Source: Salsuginibacillus halophilus
GTDB lineage: Bacteria; Bacillota; Bacilli; Bacillales; Marinococcaceae
DNA length: 64,000 nucleotides
Assembly: GCF_003014715.1 (NCBI RefSeq)
Contig: NZ_PYAV01000004.1
Location: 124,001 to 188,000, forward strand
Direction of reading: 5' to 3'
A model generated the notes under the pieces. That model was not told where the DNA came from. It made no database searches and was given only the letters and a program-made list of their open reading frames with translations. Position 1 is the first letter of the stretch. Every line of letters starts with the position of its first letter. Below, one piece after another: positions 51,047 through 59,923 of this stretch. The position numbers and the translations under genes were made by a program.

Positions 51047-51541
51047 TTGTCCAACTACATTTTAGGAGTTGCAATCCTGCTGTTCGCCGGTGCGGCTTAT
51101 ACGCAGACGACCGATTTTGATACGGATGCAGCTTTGTTACCGAATCTCGTGTTAGGCAGTATGGCCGTCATCGGTGTGCTTATGGTAATTGATCCACTGG
51201 TACGAAAAGCGCTGAACAAACCGAAGATGGAAGAAAAAGATGGTGAAGAAAAGCAGCCTTTAACGTGGCGGATCTTCTTTTTGCAAATTTTGATTCCGGC
51301 CCTTATTCTGCTTGGTACGTACTTGCTGCTTGAGTTATTTGGTTTCTATATTTCTTCACTTATTTTGATTATTGTTGTCTTTTTCTATCACAATTATTTA
51401 ATCAATAGACGCCGGCCGGATAGAAACACCGTCATTAAAGGGATGATATTTGCAGTTGTTGCTGTAGTCTTTATGTATATTCTCTTCTCGATATTGATCG
51501 GCCTGCCGACACCGGATGGATCGATTATCGATTTGGACTAG
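51047..51541 (+). CDS. tctB: tripartite tricarboxylate transporter small subunit TctB
   Basis: 164 aa from TTG 51047 (GGGGAGG upstream). Four membrane helices in the TctB pattern: an N-terminal hairpin (NYILGVAILLFAGAAYTQT, LLPNLVLGSMAVIGVLMVI), a charged loop of ~35 residues, then two C-terminal helices. Forms the membrane complex with TctA. It lies 80 bp after gnd and is followed by tctC and tctA, so the imported substrate may be a sugar acid or citrate-like compound. Confidence 0.85.
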   Translation: MSNYILGVAILLFAGAAYTQTTDFDTDAALLPNLVLGSMAVIGVLMVIDPLVRKALNKPKMEEKDGEEKQPLTWRIFFLQILIPALILLGTYLLLELFGFYISSLILIIVVFFYHNYLINRRRPDRNTVIKGMIFAVVAVVFMYILFSILIGLPTPDGSIIDLD

Positions 51542-51685
51542 CTTATGTTTTTTTGAAATGAATGCGCTTACGCAACTCGATCTTGTGCAAGGGGGGATGG
51601 CTTTAAACATTAGCAACCGTCAGTGTATATAGGTTTAAAGCGGAAAATTACAGACACTTAAATTTTTTAAAGGGGTGGAGTTGAA

Positions 51686-52750
51686 ATGAAAAAGTTTTTG
51701 CGTACAACAACAGCACTAGGACTAGCAGCCGTGGTGGCAGCAGGCTGCGGTGATGAGGCAGCTGACGAGCAAACAGAAGGCGAAACAGACGATGCTGGTG
51801 ATGCAGAAGAAACAGATGAAGGTGTAGATGATGTAGATGATGAAGATGATGAAGCTGAGGAAGATGGAAGCAGCTATCCAGAACAAGACATTGATATCAT
51901 CGTGCCTTACAGCGCAGGTGGCGGCGGTGACACAGTTGCCCGTATCTTGACCGATCATCTTGGAGATGAACTTGATGCTTCATTTAATGTGATCAACCAA
52001 GAAGGTGCTGGTGGTGAAGTAGGGATTCAAGCAATGGCAGACGCGGATCCTGACGGCTACACTTTAGGCGTGTTCGGTTACCCGGATAACGTTGTACTTG
52101 AAAATACGGTAGATACAGATTTTGAATACGACAGCTTTGAATACCTGGGTGCGTTTGACGATGTGCCGCATTCCTTGTTTGTTGGTCCGGATAGTGACTT
52201 TGAAGATCCAGACGAGCTTGTCGAATATGCAGAAGAAAATCCTGGCGAGATTACAGTCGGTGAGTCTGGCGCACTCGGTTTGTTGAAAGTGCTAGCTTTT
52301 AACGATGAAGCTGATATTGAAATGAGTCCGATCAACTACGATGGTGGTGGTGAGCTGGTGAATGATCTGCTCGGCGGACACATTGATGTCGCTTCCACAT
52401 CGATCACTTCCTATGATGAAATCACAGCGGAAGGCGGGGAACCGCTTGGTTATGCCGCTGAGGAGCGCATCGACATGTTTGATGATGTACCAACGTTTGA
52501 AGAGCAGGGGTATGACTTAGATCTTGGTGTGTCCCGTGTGCTTGTAGCTCCAGATGGTATTCCTGAAGAAGTAGAAGCTGAACTCTCTGAAGCGCTAGAT
52601 GCGATCGGTGAATCTGAAGAGCTTCAGCAAGCCTTTGAAGATGCGAACCTGCCGTACCGCTACCTTGATAATGATGAAGTCGACGATGTACTCGAAGATC
52701 GCAATGAAAACTTGCAGCCAATCATCGAAGAAAACGCAGATGACTTCTAA
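51686..52750 (+). CDS. tctC: tripartite tricarboxylate transporter substrate-binding lipoprotein TctC
   Basis: 354 aa. Signal peptide with lipobox VAAGC near residue 21, a ~45-residue acidic linker, then a TctC domain: DIDIIVPYSAGGGGDTVARILTDHL, FNVINQEGAGGEVGIQAMADADPDGYTLG, and GGHIDVASTSITSYDEITAEG. TctC-type receptors bind carboxylates outside the membrane and deliver them to TctAB. AAAGGGG lies upstream. The substrate is not determined. Confidence 0.9.
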   Translation: MKKFLRTTTALGLAAVVAAGCGDEAADEQTEGETDDAGDAEETDEGVDDVDDEDDEAEEDGSSYPEQDIDIIVPYSAGGGGDTVARILTDHLGDELDASFNVINQEGAGGEVGIQAMADADPDGYTLGVFGYPDNVVLENTVDTDFEYDSFEYLGAFDDVPHSLFVGPDSDFEDPDELVEYAEENPGEITVGESGALGLLKVLAFNDEADIEMSPINYDGGGELVNDLLGGHIDVASTSITSYDEITAEGGEPLGYAAEERIDMFDDVPTFEEQGYDLDLGVSRVLVAPDGIPEEVEAELSEALDAIGESEELQQAFEDANLPYRYLDNDEVDDVLEDRNENLQPIIEENADDF

Positions 52751-52821
52751 AGATAATCACACCGAATCGTTGAAAGAAAGCACTAGCTTTCTTTCAACAC
52801 TGCTTTTAGGGGGCTGAGTCC

Positions 52822-54303
52822 ATGGATGCGCTTGAAATCTTTTTAGGAATTTTATCACTCGATGTCTTTTTCATCGTTTTCGCGGGGGTGCTCGTCGGTA
52901 TATTTGTCGGTGCCATTCCCGGTTTAAATGGTGCGATCGGAATTTCGCTTTTACTACCGCTTACGTTTGCGCTTGAGCCGCAAAATGGGATCCTGCTTCT
53001 TGGCGGAATTTATATGGGCGGTATGTATGGCGGATCAATCACAGCAATTTTATTAAATGTACCCGGAGACGTTGTTGCTGCACCTGCTGCAATGGAAGGC
53101 TATCCATTGACGAAACAGGGTCGCTCAAAGGAAGCGCTATATTACTCGATTTTCTCAAGTATGTTCGGCGGCTTTATCGGCGTGGTCATTCTCATCTTAT
53201 TTACGCCGCCACTGGCTGCTTTAGCGCTTGAATTTGGTCCGGCAGAGATGTTTTTCATCTCCTTAAGCGGTCTCGTCGTCATCGGGGCTTTAACCGGAAG
53301 CAACATTTACAAATCGCTCTTTGCCGCTTTGTTCGGCCTATTTATCGGCATGATTGGCGTGAGCAGTGTTACGGCAACAGAACGTTTTACCTTAAATATG
53401 CCGCAGCTCCGCGAGGGCATTGAAGTGGTTCCGGTCGTACTTGGTCTTTTCTGTCTTGCAGAGATGTTTCTTAACATCGGTAAAAAAGCCAATGAAACGG
53501 TACAGTACGAAGATCAAAGCATTAAACGAATTACTGTGCTTCGCAATATTTTCAAACGGAAGTTTCTCGTGTTGAAATCCGGTGTGATCGGCACATGTAT
53601 CGGCCTTCTTCCGGGTGTCGGAACAACGCTTGCCGTTTTCATGTCCTACGGTGAAGCGAAGCGGACATCGAAAAAACCGGAAATGTTTGAAAAAGGAAAC
53701 CCGGAAGGTATTATGGCCAGTGAGGCAGCCAATAACGCTACAGTCGGTAGTTCAATGGTGCCGTTACTTGCTCTTGGTGTTCCGGGGAGTCCAACCACCG
53801 CGATTATTGCAGGCGCATTAATCATCCATGGGATTATTCTCGGCCCTGACTTGTTTAATACCCGACCTGATGTCGCCTACACATTCTTGTTCGGGATGCT
53901 GCTAACTGTCGCTGCGATGGCGATCATTGGTGCTATTGGCATTAAGTACTTCTCCTACATTTTGAAAGTTAACATTATGTATATTGTGCCAGTCGTACTT
54001 GTTTTCGCACTATTTGGTGCTTACAGCCTGCGCAACAGCATGTTCGATGTCCTCGTTGCTATTTTAATTGGTGTTCTCGGTGTTGTCTTCAAAAAGATCG
54101 ATGTTCCACTTGCACCAATTATTATCGGCTTAGTCCTTGGTCCGTTGATCGAGACGAACCTCGTACGCTCGATGGACATCGCGGAAGCACGCCAGCAGCC
54201 GATTCTGCAGTTTATGCTATCAAGCCCATTATCGATCGGACTGTTGATCATGCTTGTTTTAATGATCATCGTCGTCGTCCGTCTACGCCAGCGTACCGGC
54301 TGA
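52822..54303 (+). CDS. tctA: tripartite tricarboxylate transporter large subunit TctA
   Basis: 493 aa, about 12 membrane helices. Signature GAIPGLNGAIGISLLLPLTF near residue 35, GGIYMGGMYGGSITAILLNVPGDVVAAPAAMEGYPLTKQG, a second inverted half with GLLPGVGTTLAVFMSYGEAKRTSK, and ANNATVGSSMVPLLALGVPGSPTTAI. It is the transport subunit of the TctABC system. A terminator lies 70 bp downstream, followed by tandem array 1. Confidence 0.93.
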   Translation: MDALEIFLGILSLDVFFIVFAGVLVGIFVGAIPGLNGAIGISLLLPLTFALEPQNGILLLGGIYMGGMYGGSITAILLNVPGDVVAAPAAMEGYPLTKQGRSKEALYYSIFSSMFGGFIGVVILILFTPPLAALALEFGPAEMFFISLSGLVVIGALTGSNIYKSLFAALFGLFIGMIGVSSVTATERFTLNMPQLREGIEVVPVVLGLFCLAEMFLNIGKKANETVQYEDQSIKRITVLRNIFKRKFLVLKSGVIGTCIGLLPGVGTTLAVFMSYGEAKRTSKKPEMFEKGNPEGIMASEAANNATVGSSMVPLLALGVPGSPTTAIIAGALIIHGIILGPDLFNTRPDVAYTFLFGMLLTVAAMAIIGAIGIKYFSYILKVNIMYIVPVVLVFALFGAYSLRNSMFDVLVAILIGVLGVVFKKIDVPLAPIIIGLVLGPLIETNLVRSMDIAEARQQPILQFMLSSPLSIGLLIMLVLMIIVVVRLRQRTG

Positions 54304-54373
54304 CCCCCGGCCGGTGCCGGCAAATACGGATAATGAAAATTGTTTCCCCCTTAATATTGCATATAGATACTGC

Positions 54374-54401
54374 TGCCCTGCGATTTGCAGGGCATTTTTT
54401 T
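54374..54401 (+). terminator. tctBCA terminator
   Basis: TGCCCTGC (54374-54381) pairs with GCAGGGCA (54387-54394), followed by TTTTTTT. Confidence 0.92.
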
Positions 54402-54415
54402 ACAAGTGGCGCGCT

Positions 54416-54667
54416 GCCCCGCGCATAAAAGGCGCTGCCCCGCGCATGAAAGGAGTTGCCCCGCGCATGAAAGGAGTTGCCCCGCGCATGAAAGGCGCTG
54501 CCCCGCGCACAAAAGGCGCTGCCCCGCGCATAAAAGGTGCTGCCCCGCGCATAAAAGAGGTAGCCCCGCGCATAAAAGGCGCTGCCCCGCGCATGAAAGG
54601 AGTTGCCCCGCGCATGAAAGGAGTTGCCCCGCGCACAAAAGAGGTTACCTCGCGCATGAAAGGATTC
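54416..54667. repeat. tandem array 1: twelve 21-bp units
   Basis: Exactly 12 units of 21 bp begin GCCCCGCGCA and continue with a variable ATAAAAG or ATGAAAG and a five-base tail (gcgct, gagtt, gaggt types); unit 12 is degenerate. Because 21 is a multiple of three, frames stay open on both strands, but none has a ribosome site and one runs through the terminator, so they are not taken as genes. Core on the reverse strand is TTTTATGCGCGG. It lies between the tctA terminator and the oxidase gene. Confidence 0.93.
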
Positions 54668-54736
54668 GTAATTCAGTTTCAGCACCTAAACTGTTAAAAT
54701 AGGTAACGATGAAACGAACGGAAAGCAGGTGGACGT

Positions 54737-55858
54737 ATGGCTTCTTATATTGTTGCAGGCGCTGGAATCCTCGGCGCCTCAGCTGCATATCATTTAGCAA
54801 AAGCAGGAGAGACGGTGACGCTCATCGACCGGGAAGAGCCGGCGCAGGCAACCCACGCCGCTGCAGGCATCATTTGTCCGTGGCTCACCAATCGGAGAAG
54901 TGTTCCGTGGTACAAGCTCGCTTTAAATGGTGCTGCGCAGTACGGGGGGCTTGTACATGAGCTCGAAGCAAGCGGAGCAGCTGAAACCGGCTTTGCCCGG
55001 GTAGGGACGCTCCGGCTGCATACAGATGAAGACGAGTTAAAGCGAATGGAAGAACTCGCTTACGAACGCCGCGAAGCAGCACCGACAATGGGAGAGATCC
55101 ACCGCATGCCACCAGGACAGGCAGCAGAAGAATTCCCTGTGCTTGATGAAGCTTACGGCGCAGTTCGGATTACCGGCGGCGGCCGGGTCAACGGTCGCGC
55201 CATGCGTGATGCTTTAATTACTGGAGCCAAAGCGCACGGCGCCCGCGTGCTCTACGGTGACGCACAGCCGGTCACCCGCGGGACAACGGTAACCGGGGTG
55301 GATGTTGACGGAGAAAACGTTGAGGCAGATGCCGTCATTCTCTGCACCGGTGCCTGGATGCACGAAGCCATGGAGTCCCTCGGCTACCACTTTTTAATCC
55401 GCCCCCAGCGCGCCCAAATTTTACACATGGACACTGGCTGGGAAGACAGCGGTCATTGGCCGGTGATCATGCCGCCGAGCAACCACTACATGCTCGCTTT
55501 CGACGGCGGCCGCATCGTAACCGGCGCCACCCATGAAAACAAAGTCGGCTTCGACGCCCGCACAACCGCCGGCGGTGTCCACAACCTGCTCACAAAAGCG
55601 TTAAACACGGCTCCAGGTCTAGAAGACAGCACCCTGGCGGAAACGAGGGTCGGCTTTCGCCCGATGACGCCCGACTCGCTGCCGCTCTTCGGGCCGGCAC
55701 CGTACCATGAAGGCCTGTTTCTCGCGAATGGTCTCGGCGCCTCCGGCTTAACGACCGGCCCTTACATCGGCAAAGAAATCGCAAATATGGCGATGGATCG
55801 TCCGATTGACGTTGACCCGGCCGACTACGAGATTAGCAAAGGCTTGCGCAACCGGTAA
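54737..55858 (+). CDS. FAD-dependent D-amino acid/glycine oxidase-like protein (DAO family)
   Basis: 373 aa. N-terminal FAD loop IVAGAGILGASAAYHLAKAGETVTLIDR (GxGxxG), then THAAAGIICPWLTNRRS, GGGRVNGRAMRDALITGAKAHGARV, AVILCTGAWMHE, and a C-terminal RPMTPDSLPLFGPAP with NGLGASGLTTGPYIGKEIA. This is the DAO/ThiO/DadA group; the oxidised substrate is probably an amine or D-amino acid. AGCAGGTGG lies before the ATG. The gene is bracketed by tandem arrays 1 and 2. Confidence 0.85.
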   Translation: MASYIVAGAGILGASAAYHLAKAGETVTLIDREEPAQATHAAAGIICPWLTNRRSVPWYKLALNGAAQYGGLVHELEASGAAETGFARVGTLRLHTDEDELKRMEELAYERREAAPTMGEIHRMPPGQAAEEFPVLDEAYGAVRITGGGRVNGRAMRDALITGAKAHGARVLYGDAQPVTRGTTVTGVDVDGENVEADAVILCTGAWMHEAMESLGYHFLIRPQRAQILHMDTGWEDSGHWPVIMPPSNHYMLAFDGGRIVTGATHENKVGFDARTTAGGVHNLLTKALNTAPGLEDSTLAETRVGFRPMTPDSLPLFGPAPYHEGLFLANGLGASGLTTGPYIGKEIANMAMDRPIDVDPADYEISKGLRNR

Positions 55859-55880
55859 ACTTCAGAGGCAGCGGCCTAAA

Positions 55881-56047
55881 GGAAATGGAGCGCGACTTAG
55901 TGGAAATGGACCGCGACTTAGCGAAAGTGGACCGCAACTTAGTGGAAATGGAGCGCGACTTAACGAAAGTGGAGCGCGAATCAGCGAAAATGGACCGCAA
56001 CTTAGCAAAAGGGGAACGCGAGCCAGCGAAATGGAACGGGATTTAGC
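55881..56047. repeat. tandem array 2: eight 20-21-bp units
   Basis: Seven 21-bp units and one of 20 bp with consensus GAAATGGAGCGCGACTTAG (variants GGACCGCGAC, GGACCGCAAC, GGAACGCGAG). It starts 23 bp after the oxidase stop codon and ends about 105 bp before the AEC transporter gene. No ribosome site or plausible start accompanies the open frames across it. Confidence 0.9.
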
Positions 56048-56153
56048 AAAAGTGAAAGCATACAAGAGACACCGGAACGAGCTTCATCGGGAGCGCTCAA
56101 AGAGCATATGATGACTTGAGCGCTGCCTTTATACATCAAAAGGAGCTTCACTT

Positions 56154-57050
56154 ATGGACATATTTATTCAAGTCGTGCTGCCGGTACTTCTCGTATTTGC
56201 GGCAGGTTTTCTTGTGGAAAAGTGGAAAAAACTTGATCTTGCACCGCTTTCCGCTGTTGCCTTATACGTACTCACCCCGGCACTCGTTTTCGAAACATTT
56301 TATGAAGCAGAATTGAATATACAGTATACCTATATGTTGATATTTTCGGTCCTGCTCCTTGCGGCATTAATTATCGTGAATAAAGTCTTCGTTAAGCTGA
56401 CCCGCGCTTCTAGCGATGATGAGAGCGGCTACATACTAGCTACAGCGTTTATGAATTCCGGAAATTACGGCGCGCCCATCATTTTATTTGCTTACGGAGA
56501 TACCGGTTTTGCTTATGCTGTAACATTTATGGTGCTGCAATCGGTTATTATGAATCTATTTGGCATTTATTATGCAGCCAAAGGGCATTACGGTGTACGC
56601 TTTGCTGTGCGTACGGTGTTAAAAATGCCGGTCACTCATGCCCTTTTGCTCGGCGTACTGCTGCAGATGACCGGCTGGCAGATGCCGGATAATTTGATGA
56701 TGTCGGTTGGCATATTAGCTGAAGCTGCGATCCCTGTTGTCATGGTGATTTTAGGAATTCAGCTTGCGAAAATGGAGTGGGGGCACTTTGCGTGGGGACG
56801 CGTGAGCTATGGTGTCGTTGTACGGTTATTTGTTTCACCTGCGATTGCTTGGCTCATAACGCTTGCCATGCCGATGGACCCGCTTCTTGCTCAAGTGTTA
56901 ATTGTATCAGCAGCCATGCCGTCAGCAGCAACGATTGTCATGTTTGCGGTACAATTCGACAGCCAGCCGCGCTACGTTTCAAGTGTAACGTTAGTATCAA
57001 CGATCGTAAGTATCTTTACTATTACAATACTCCTCGCGATTTTTAATTAA
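56154..57050 (+). CDS. AEC family transporter (auxin efflux carrier type)
   Basis: 298 aa with about ten membrane helices in two inverted halves. Family features: YVLTPALVFETFYE in helix 2 region, FMNSGNYGAPIILFAYGDTGFAYAV (the NSGNxG motif), and AMPSAATIVMFAVQF near the C-terminus (the PxA/xN motif of the second half). Bacterial members carry dicarboxylates such as malate or malonate; the substrate here is unknown. AAAAGGAG lies eight bases before the ATG. Confidence 0.87.
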   Translation: MDIFIQVVLPVLLVFAAGFLVEKWKKLDLAPLSAVALYVLTPALVFETFYEAELNIQYTYMLIFSVLLLAALIIVNKVFVKLTRASSDDESGYILATAFMNSGNYGAPIILFAYGDTGFAYAVTFMVLQSVIMNLFGIYYAAKGHYGVRFAVRTVLKMPVTHALLLGVLLQMTGWQMPDNLMMSVGILAEAAIPVVMVILGIQLAKMEWGHFAWGRVSYGVVVRLFVSPAIAWLITLAMPMDPLLAQVLIVSAAMPSAATIVMFAVQFDSQPRYVSSVTLVSTIVSIFTITILLAIFN

Positions 57051-57162
57051 AAAGTCGGCACCGCATTCAAACTCAGGATGCGGGCCGCTATTGATTTACA
57101 CATTTATGCGATTGAATTTTCAGTCAATACACCACAATATGGGGCTAAAAGGAGGTGTTATC

Positions 57163-57486
57163 ATGATCGAACAAGCTGGACTTAACCCAATGGCACAGGC
57201 GAATGTTCATGCTGGTGCCAATCAGAGGAACGGACAGGAGCTTGAGAAAAATCAAGCAGAGGCTGCGGAAAAAGGTGAAGTCGAAGGTGTAGAAGCTTCA
57301 GAAGGTATTGAAGCTCAAGCAGCCTCGCAGGCAGGAGGGCTGCCATCGGTAGAGGCACCGATTGGTAACTACGACCCAATGGCCCACACAGCTGTAAGTT
57401 ATGGTCAGCCGGCGATGCCGCAAGGTGCTGATCCAATGGCTGCATTTACACAAGGTCAAGTTGCGCCAACAGACTTTAGAGTTTAA
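57163..57486 (+). CDS. small low-complexity hypothetical protein
   Basis: 107 aa with strong ribosome site AAAGGAGG six bases before ATG 57163; the frame extends upstream without a ribosome site. Ala/Gly/Gln/Glu-rich and likely disordered, with repeated NPMAQANVHAG, DPMAHTAVSYG and DPMAAFTQGQ motifs (an [ND]PMA element three times). I do not recognise the family. It is a single-gene unit ended by a terminator. Confidence 0.75.
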   Translation: MIEQAGLNPMAQANVHAGANQRNGQELEKNQAEAAEKGEVEGVEASEGIEAQAASQAGGLPSVEAPIGNYDPMAHTAVSYGQPAMPQGADPMAAFTQGQVAPTDFRV

Positions 57487-57496
57487 GTGAATCGAA

Positions 57497-57523
57497 AAAG
57501 CCGGCAGCATAGCTGCCGGCTTT
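57497..57523. terminator. terminator
   Basis: AAAGCCGGCAGC (57497-57508) pairs with GCTGCCGGCTTT (57512-57523), loop ATA. It lies between convergent genes. Confidence 0.9.
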
Positions 57524-57558
57524 ATTCATGACCCGGCTACAGCCGGTATCAGCTTTCG

Positions 57559-57723
57559 TTAATTCAAACTCCGTGCGGCGCGGGCGATAAAGAGTGCCAA
57601 CACGAAAGCGGTGATAATAAAGAGAAGTCCCCATAAGTTGGCGCCGGCGTTTAATGCGTAATAAGCGGCAATAATTGAGGCGAGCAGTCCGACAATATAC
57701 CAGATGACGCTTGTAGATTCCAT
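57559..57723 (-). CDS. 54-aa two-helix membrane protein
   Basis: Start ATG 57723 with AAGGAGGG nine bases upstream, located inside the end of the preceding thioredoxin-domain gene. Sequence: MESTSVIWYIVGLLASIIAAY, then LNAGANLWGLLFIITAFVLALFIARAARSLN; two membrane helices. Translationally linked to the upstream gene (its ribosome site lies across that gene's stop codon). Function unknown. Confidence 0.75.
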   Translation of the reverse strand: MESTSVIWYIVGLLASIIAAYYALNAGANLWGLLFIITAFVLALFIARAARSLN

Positions 57724-57736
57724 CGCGAATCCCTCC

Positions 57737-59824
57737 TTACGCATCCGGCTGCCGGAGCGCATCGCGCCAGGCGGCCTCAGCGTCTGTTGTCGGTGCGTGA
57801 CAGGCGAAGTGCCGGCAAACATAGTATGCTGTTTGCTCATCGATCAGCCCATGCCCGCTCGTAAACGGTGCCGGCTTTTCAATTTTTGGATCAGCATCAT
57901 TTCGTCCGACAAGTGCAATGTGCGGGGCAAGTGTTTGCTGAAAGCGCTCTAGAACAGGGTCTTGTCCTTTAGACCCAAGCGTCAGCGATTCAGCATCAGG
58001 TGAAGCCACCACAATTTCAGCGCCGCCCATTTCCCAAAGCAGTTTCGCCTGGATTAAGTGGGTATGCCCGTGCGGATAAGCATTCACGGTTTTCGCCGCC
58101 GCTTCGACTGCGGACTCAGCGAACCGGGCGTAGCGCATTTCTCCGGTTTTGCGCGCAAGACGTGTCAGCTCAACGGCTGCGACACTGTTTCCTGCCGGCA
58201 TGGCGCCATCAAAGGTTTCTTTCGGCCGGACAATGAGCGCCTCTTGATCACTTCCGTAAAAGTAAAAACCGCCGCGAACCCCGTCCCAAAAGAGCTGGAC
58301 AAGCTCATCCGCTGTACGCCGGGCTTTCGTCAGCCACGCGGCGTCCATTGTTGCTTCGTACAGTGACTGATACGCCCAGACTAAATTCGCGTAGTCATCA
58401 AGAAATGCCGGGTGCGCAGTGTCTCCTTCGCGGTACCGCGCCATCCAGCGCCCATCCACGTACAAGTTTGTTTCAAGAAAGGTTAAAATGCCGGCTGCCG
58501 TTTCAGCATAGGCAGGCTCTTGAAATGCCTGCGCGCCTTTGGCGAACGCTGCTGCTGTTAAGGCGTTCCAAGACGTTAGGATTTTCTCATCACGGTGCGG
58601 TCGGGTGCGTTTCTCACGCCACGTAAACAGCTTGTCGCGAAGCTCGGCGATGCGGGTGGTAAAAGCTGCAGGGTTTTCACCAAGGTCTTCAGCATATTCA
58701 TGAAGCGAGTGATCGAGCAGGTTCGGTACTGAAGCGCCGTGGAAATTCCCTTCTTCGTTAATTCCGAAAACGTCGTTAAACAAGGGGCCGTCTTCTTCGC
58801 CAAGCGCTTCAATCACTTGTGAAGGTGTGAAAACGTAAAATGTACCTTCAGCACCTTCAGAGTCTGCATCTTCCGCCGCATAAAACGCACCATCAGGATG
58901 CTGCATGTCGCGTTTTAAGTAGGCGAAAATGTCTTCAGCGACCGTGCGGAAATCGGAGCGGCCGGTAACTTGAGCTCCTTCAATATACGCCATGGCAAGC
59001 AGTGCATTGTCATACAGCATTTTTTCAAAGTGAGGCACCTGCCAGAAGTTATCCACGGAATAGCGGGCAAAACCGCCGCCGAGCTGGTCATAAATCCCAC
59101 CGCGTGCCATCATTTCAAGTGTTGTCTCCGCCATTGTTTTTGCTGCATTTTCTTTTGTGTGCACGTAGTAGCGCAGCAGGAAAAATAAGTTGTGCGGCTG
59201 CGGGAACTTTGGCGGGTCTTGAAAGCCGCCGTACATAGGATCGAAACCGCGGGCCAGCTGGCGGTACGTATCCTGGGTGAGCGTGTCGTTTAGCTCGGCA
59301 CGACGGTCTTTTGCTTCATTATCCTGCAGTGCCTGCGCTGCGCGACCAGCCGTTTTTTCGATCCGATCCGGCTCATTTTCGTAAATCTCAGCGAGCTGCT
59401 TAACAACATCAGCAAAGCTCGGCAGGCCATGAGCAGCGACCGGCGGAAAGTAAGTGCCAGCATAAAACGGTCTATGGCCCGGCGTCATAAAAATGCTGAG
59501 CGGCCAGCCGCCGTGCCCGGTCATCGCCTGGCACGCGTTCATATAAATCGCATCAATATCCGGGCGCTCCTCCCGGTCGACTTTGATGGCAACGAAGTGT
59601 TCGTTTAACAGCGCTGCCACCGTTTCATCAGAAAAAGATTCCCGTGCAAGGTTGTGGCACCAGTGGCACGTGGAGTAACCGATCGATAAAAAGATTGGCT
59701 TATTTTCCTGTTTTGCTTTTTCAAGTGCTTCCTCTCCCCACGGATACCAGTCCACAGGGTTATACGCATGCTGCTGCAAATACGGTGACGCTTCGTGAAT
59801 TAAACGATTCGGCTCTTTTGGCAT
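57737..59824 (-). CDS. thioredoxin domain-containing protein, YyaL/DUF255 (SPATA20-like)
   Basis: 695 aa. N-terminal thioredoxin-like DUF255 domain (~1-165): [26 protein letters not shown], active-site motif [14 protein letters not shown] (CxxC), [14 protein letters not shown], and [11 protein letters not shown]. Residues ~180-640 form an (alpha/alpha)6 barrel like N-acylglucosamine epimerases, with [17 protein letters not shown] and [11 protein letters not shown]. The family is widespread and poorly understood. AAGGAGG lies before the start. Array 3 occupies the region upstream. Confidence 0.92.
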   Translation of the reverse strand: MPKEPNRLIHEASPYLQQHAYNPVDWYPWGEEALEKAKQENKPIFLSIGYSTCHWCHNLARESFSDETVAALLNEHFVAIKVDREERPDIDAIYMNACQAMTGHGGWPLSIFMTPGHRPFYAGTYFPPVAAHGLPSFADVVKQLAEIYENEPDRIEKTAGRAAQALQDNEAKDRRAELNDTLTQDTYRQLARGFDPMYGGFQDPPKFPQPHNLFFLLRYYVHTKENAAKTMAETTLEMMARGGIYDQLGGGFARYSVDNFWQVPHFEKMLYDNALLAMAYIEGAQVTGRSDFRTVAEDIFAYLKRDMQHPDGAFYAAEDADSEGAEGTFYVFTPSQVIEALGEEDGPLFNDVFGINEEGNFHGASVPNLLDHSLHEYAEDLGENPAAFTTRIAELRDKLFTWREKRTRPHRDEKILTSWNALTAAAFAKGAQAFQEPAYAETAAGILTFLETNLYVDGRWMARYREGDTAHPAFLDDYANLVWAYQSLYEATMDAAWLTKARRTADELVQLFWDGVRGGFYFYGSDQEALIVRPKETFDGAMPAGNSVAAVELTRLARKTGEMRYARFAESAVEAAAKTVNAYPHGHTHLIQAKLLWEMGGAEIVVASPDAESLTLGSKGQDPVLERFQQTLAPHIALVGRNDADPKIEKPAPFTSGHGLIDEQTAYYVCRHFACHAPTTDAEAAWRDALRQPDA

Positions 59825-59923
59825 AATGACCTCCTTCAGCGCAACATCATCTTTTCCCTACCATATCATACCCAGCGTCGAAAAAGCACGAGCGCCGGTG
59901 GAAGAAGCTGTATAGCGCGGGGC

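Noticed and set aside
54266-54702. Open frames with seven-residue repeats across tandem array 1
   Set aside because: The period of 21 bp keeps any frame open. The frames run through a terminator and into the tctA end, with no ribosome site.
55806-56111. Open frame with a repeated ERDLAKVDR-like pattern over array 2
   Set aside because: It begins inside the oxidase gene in another frame and has no start signal.
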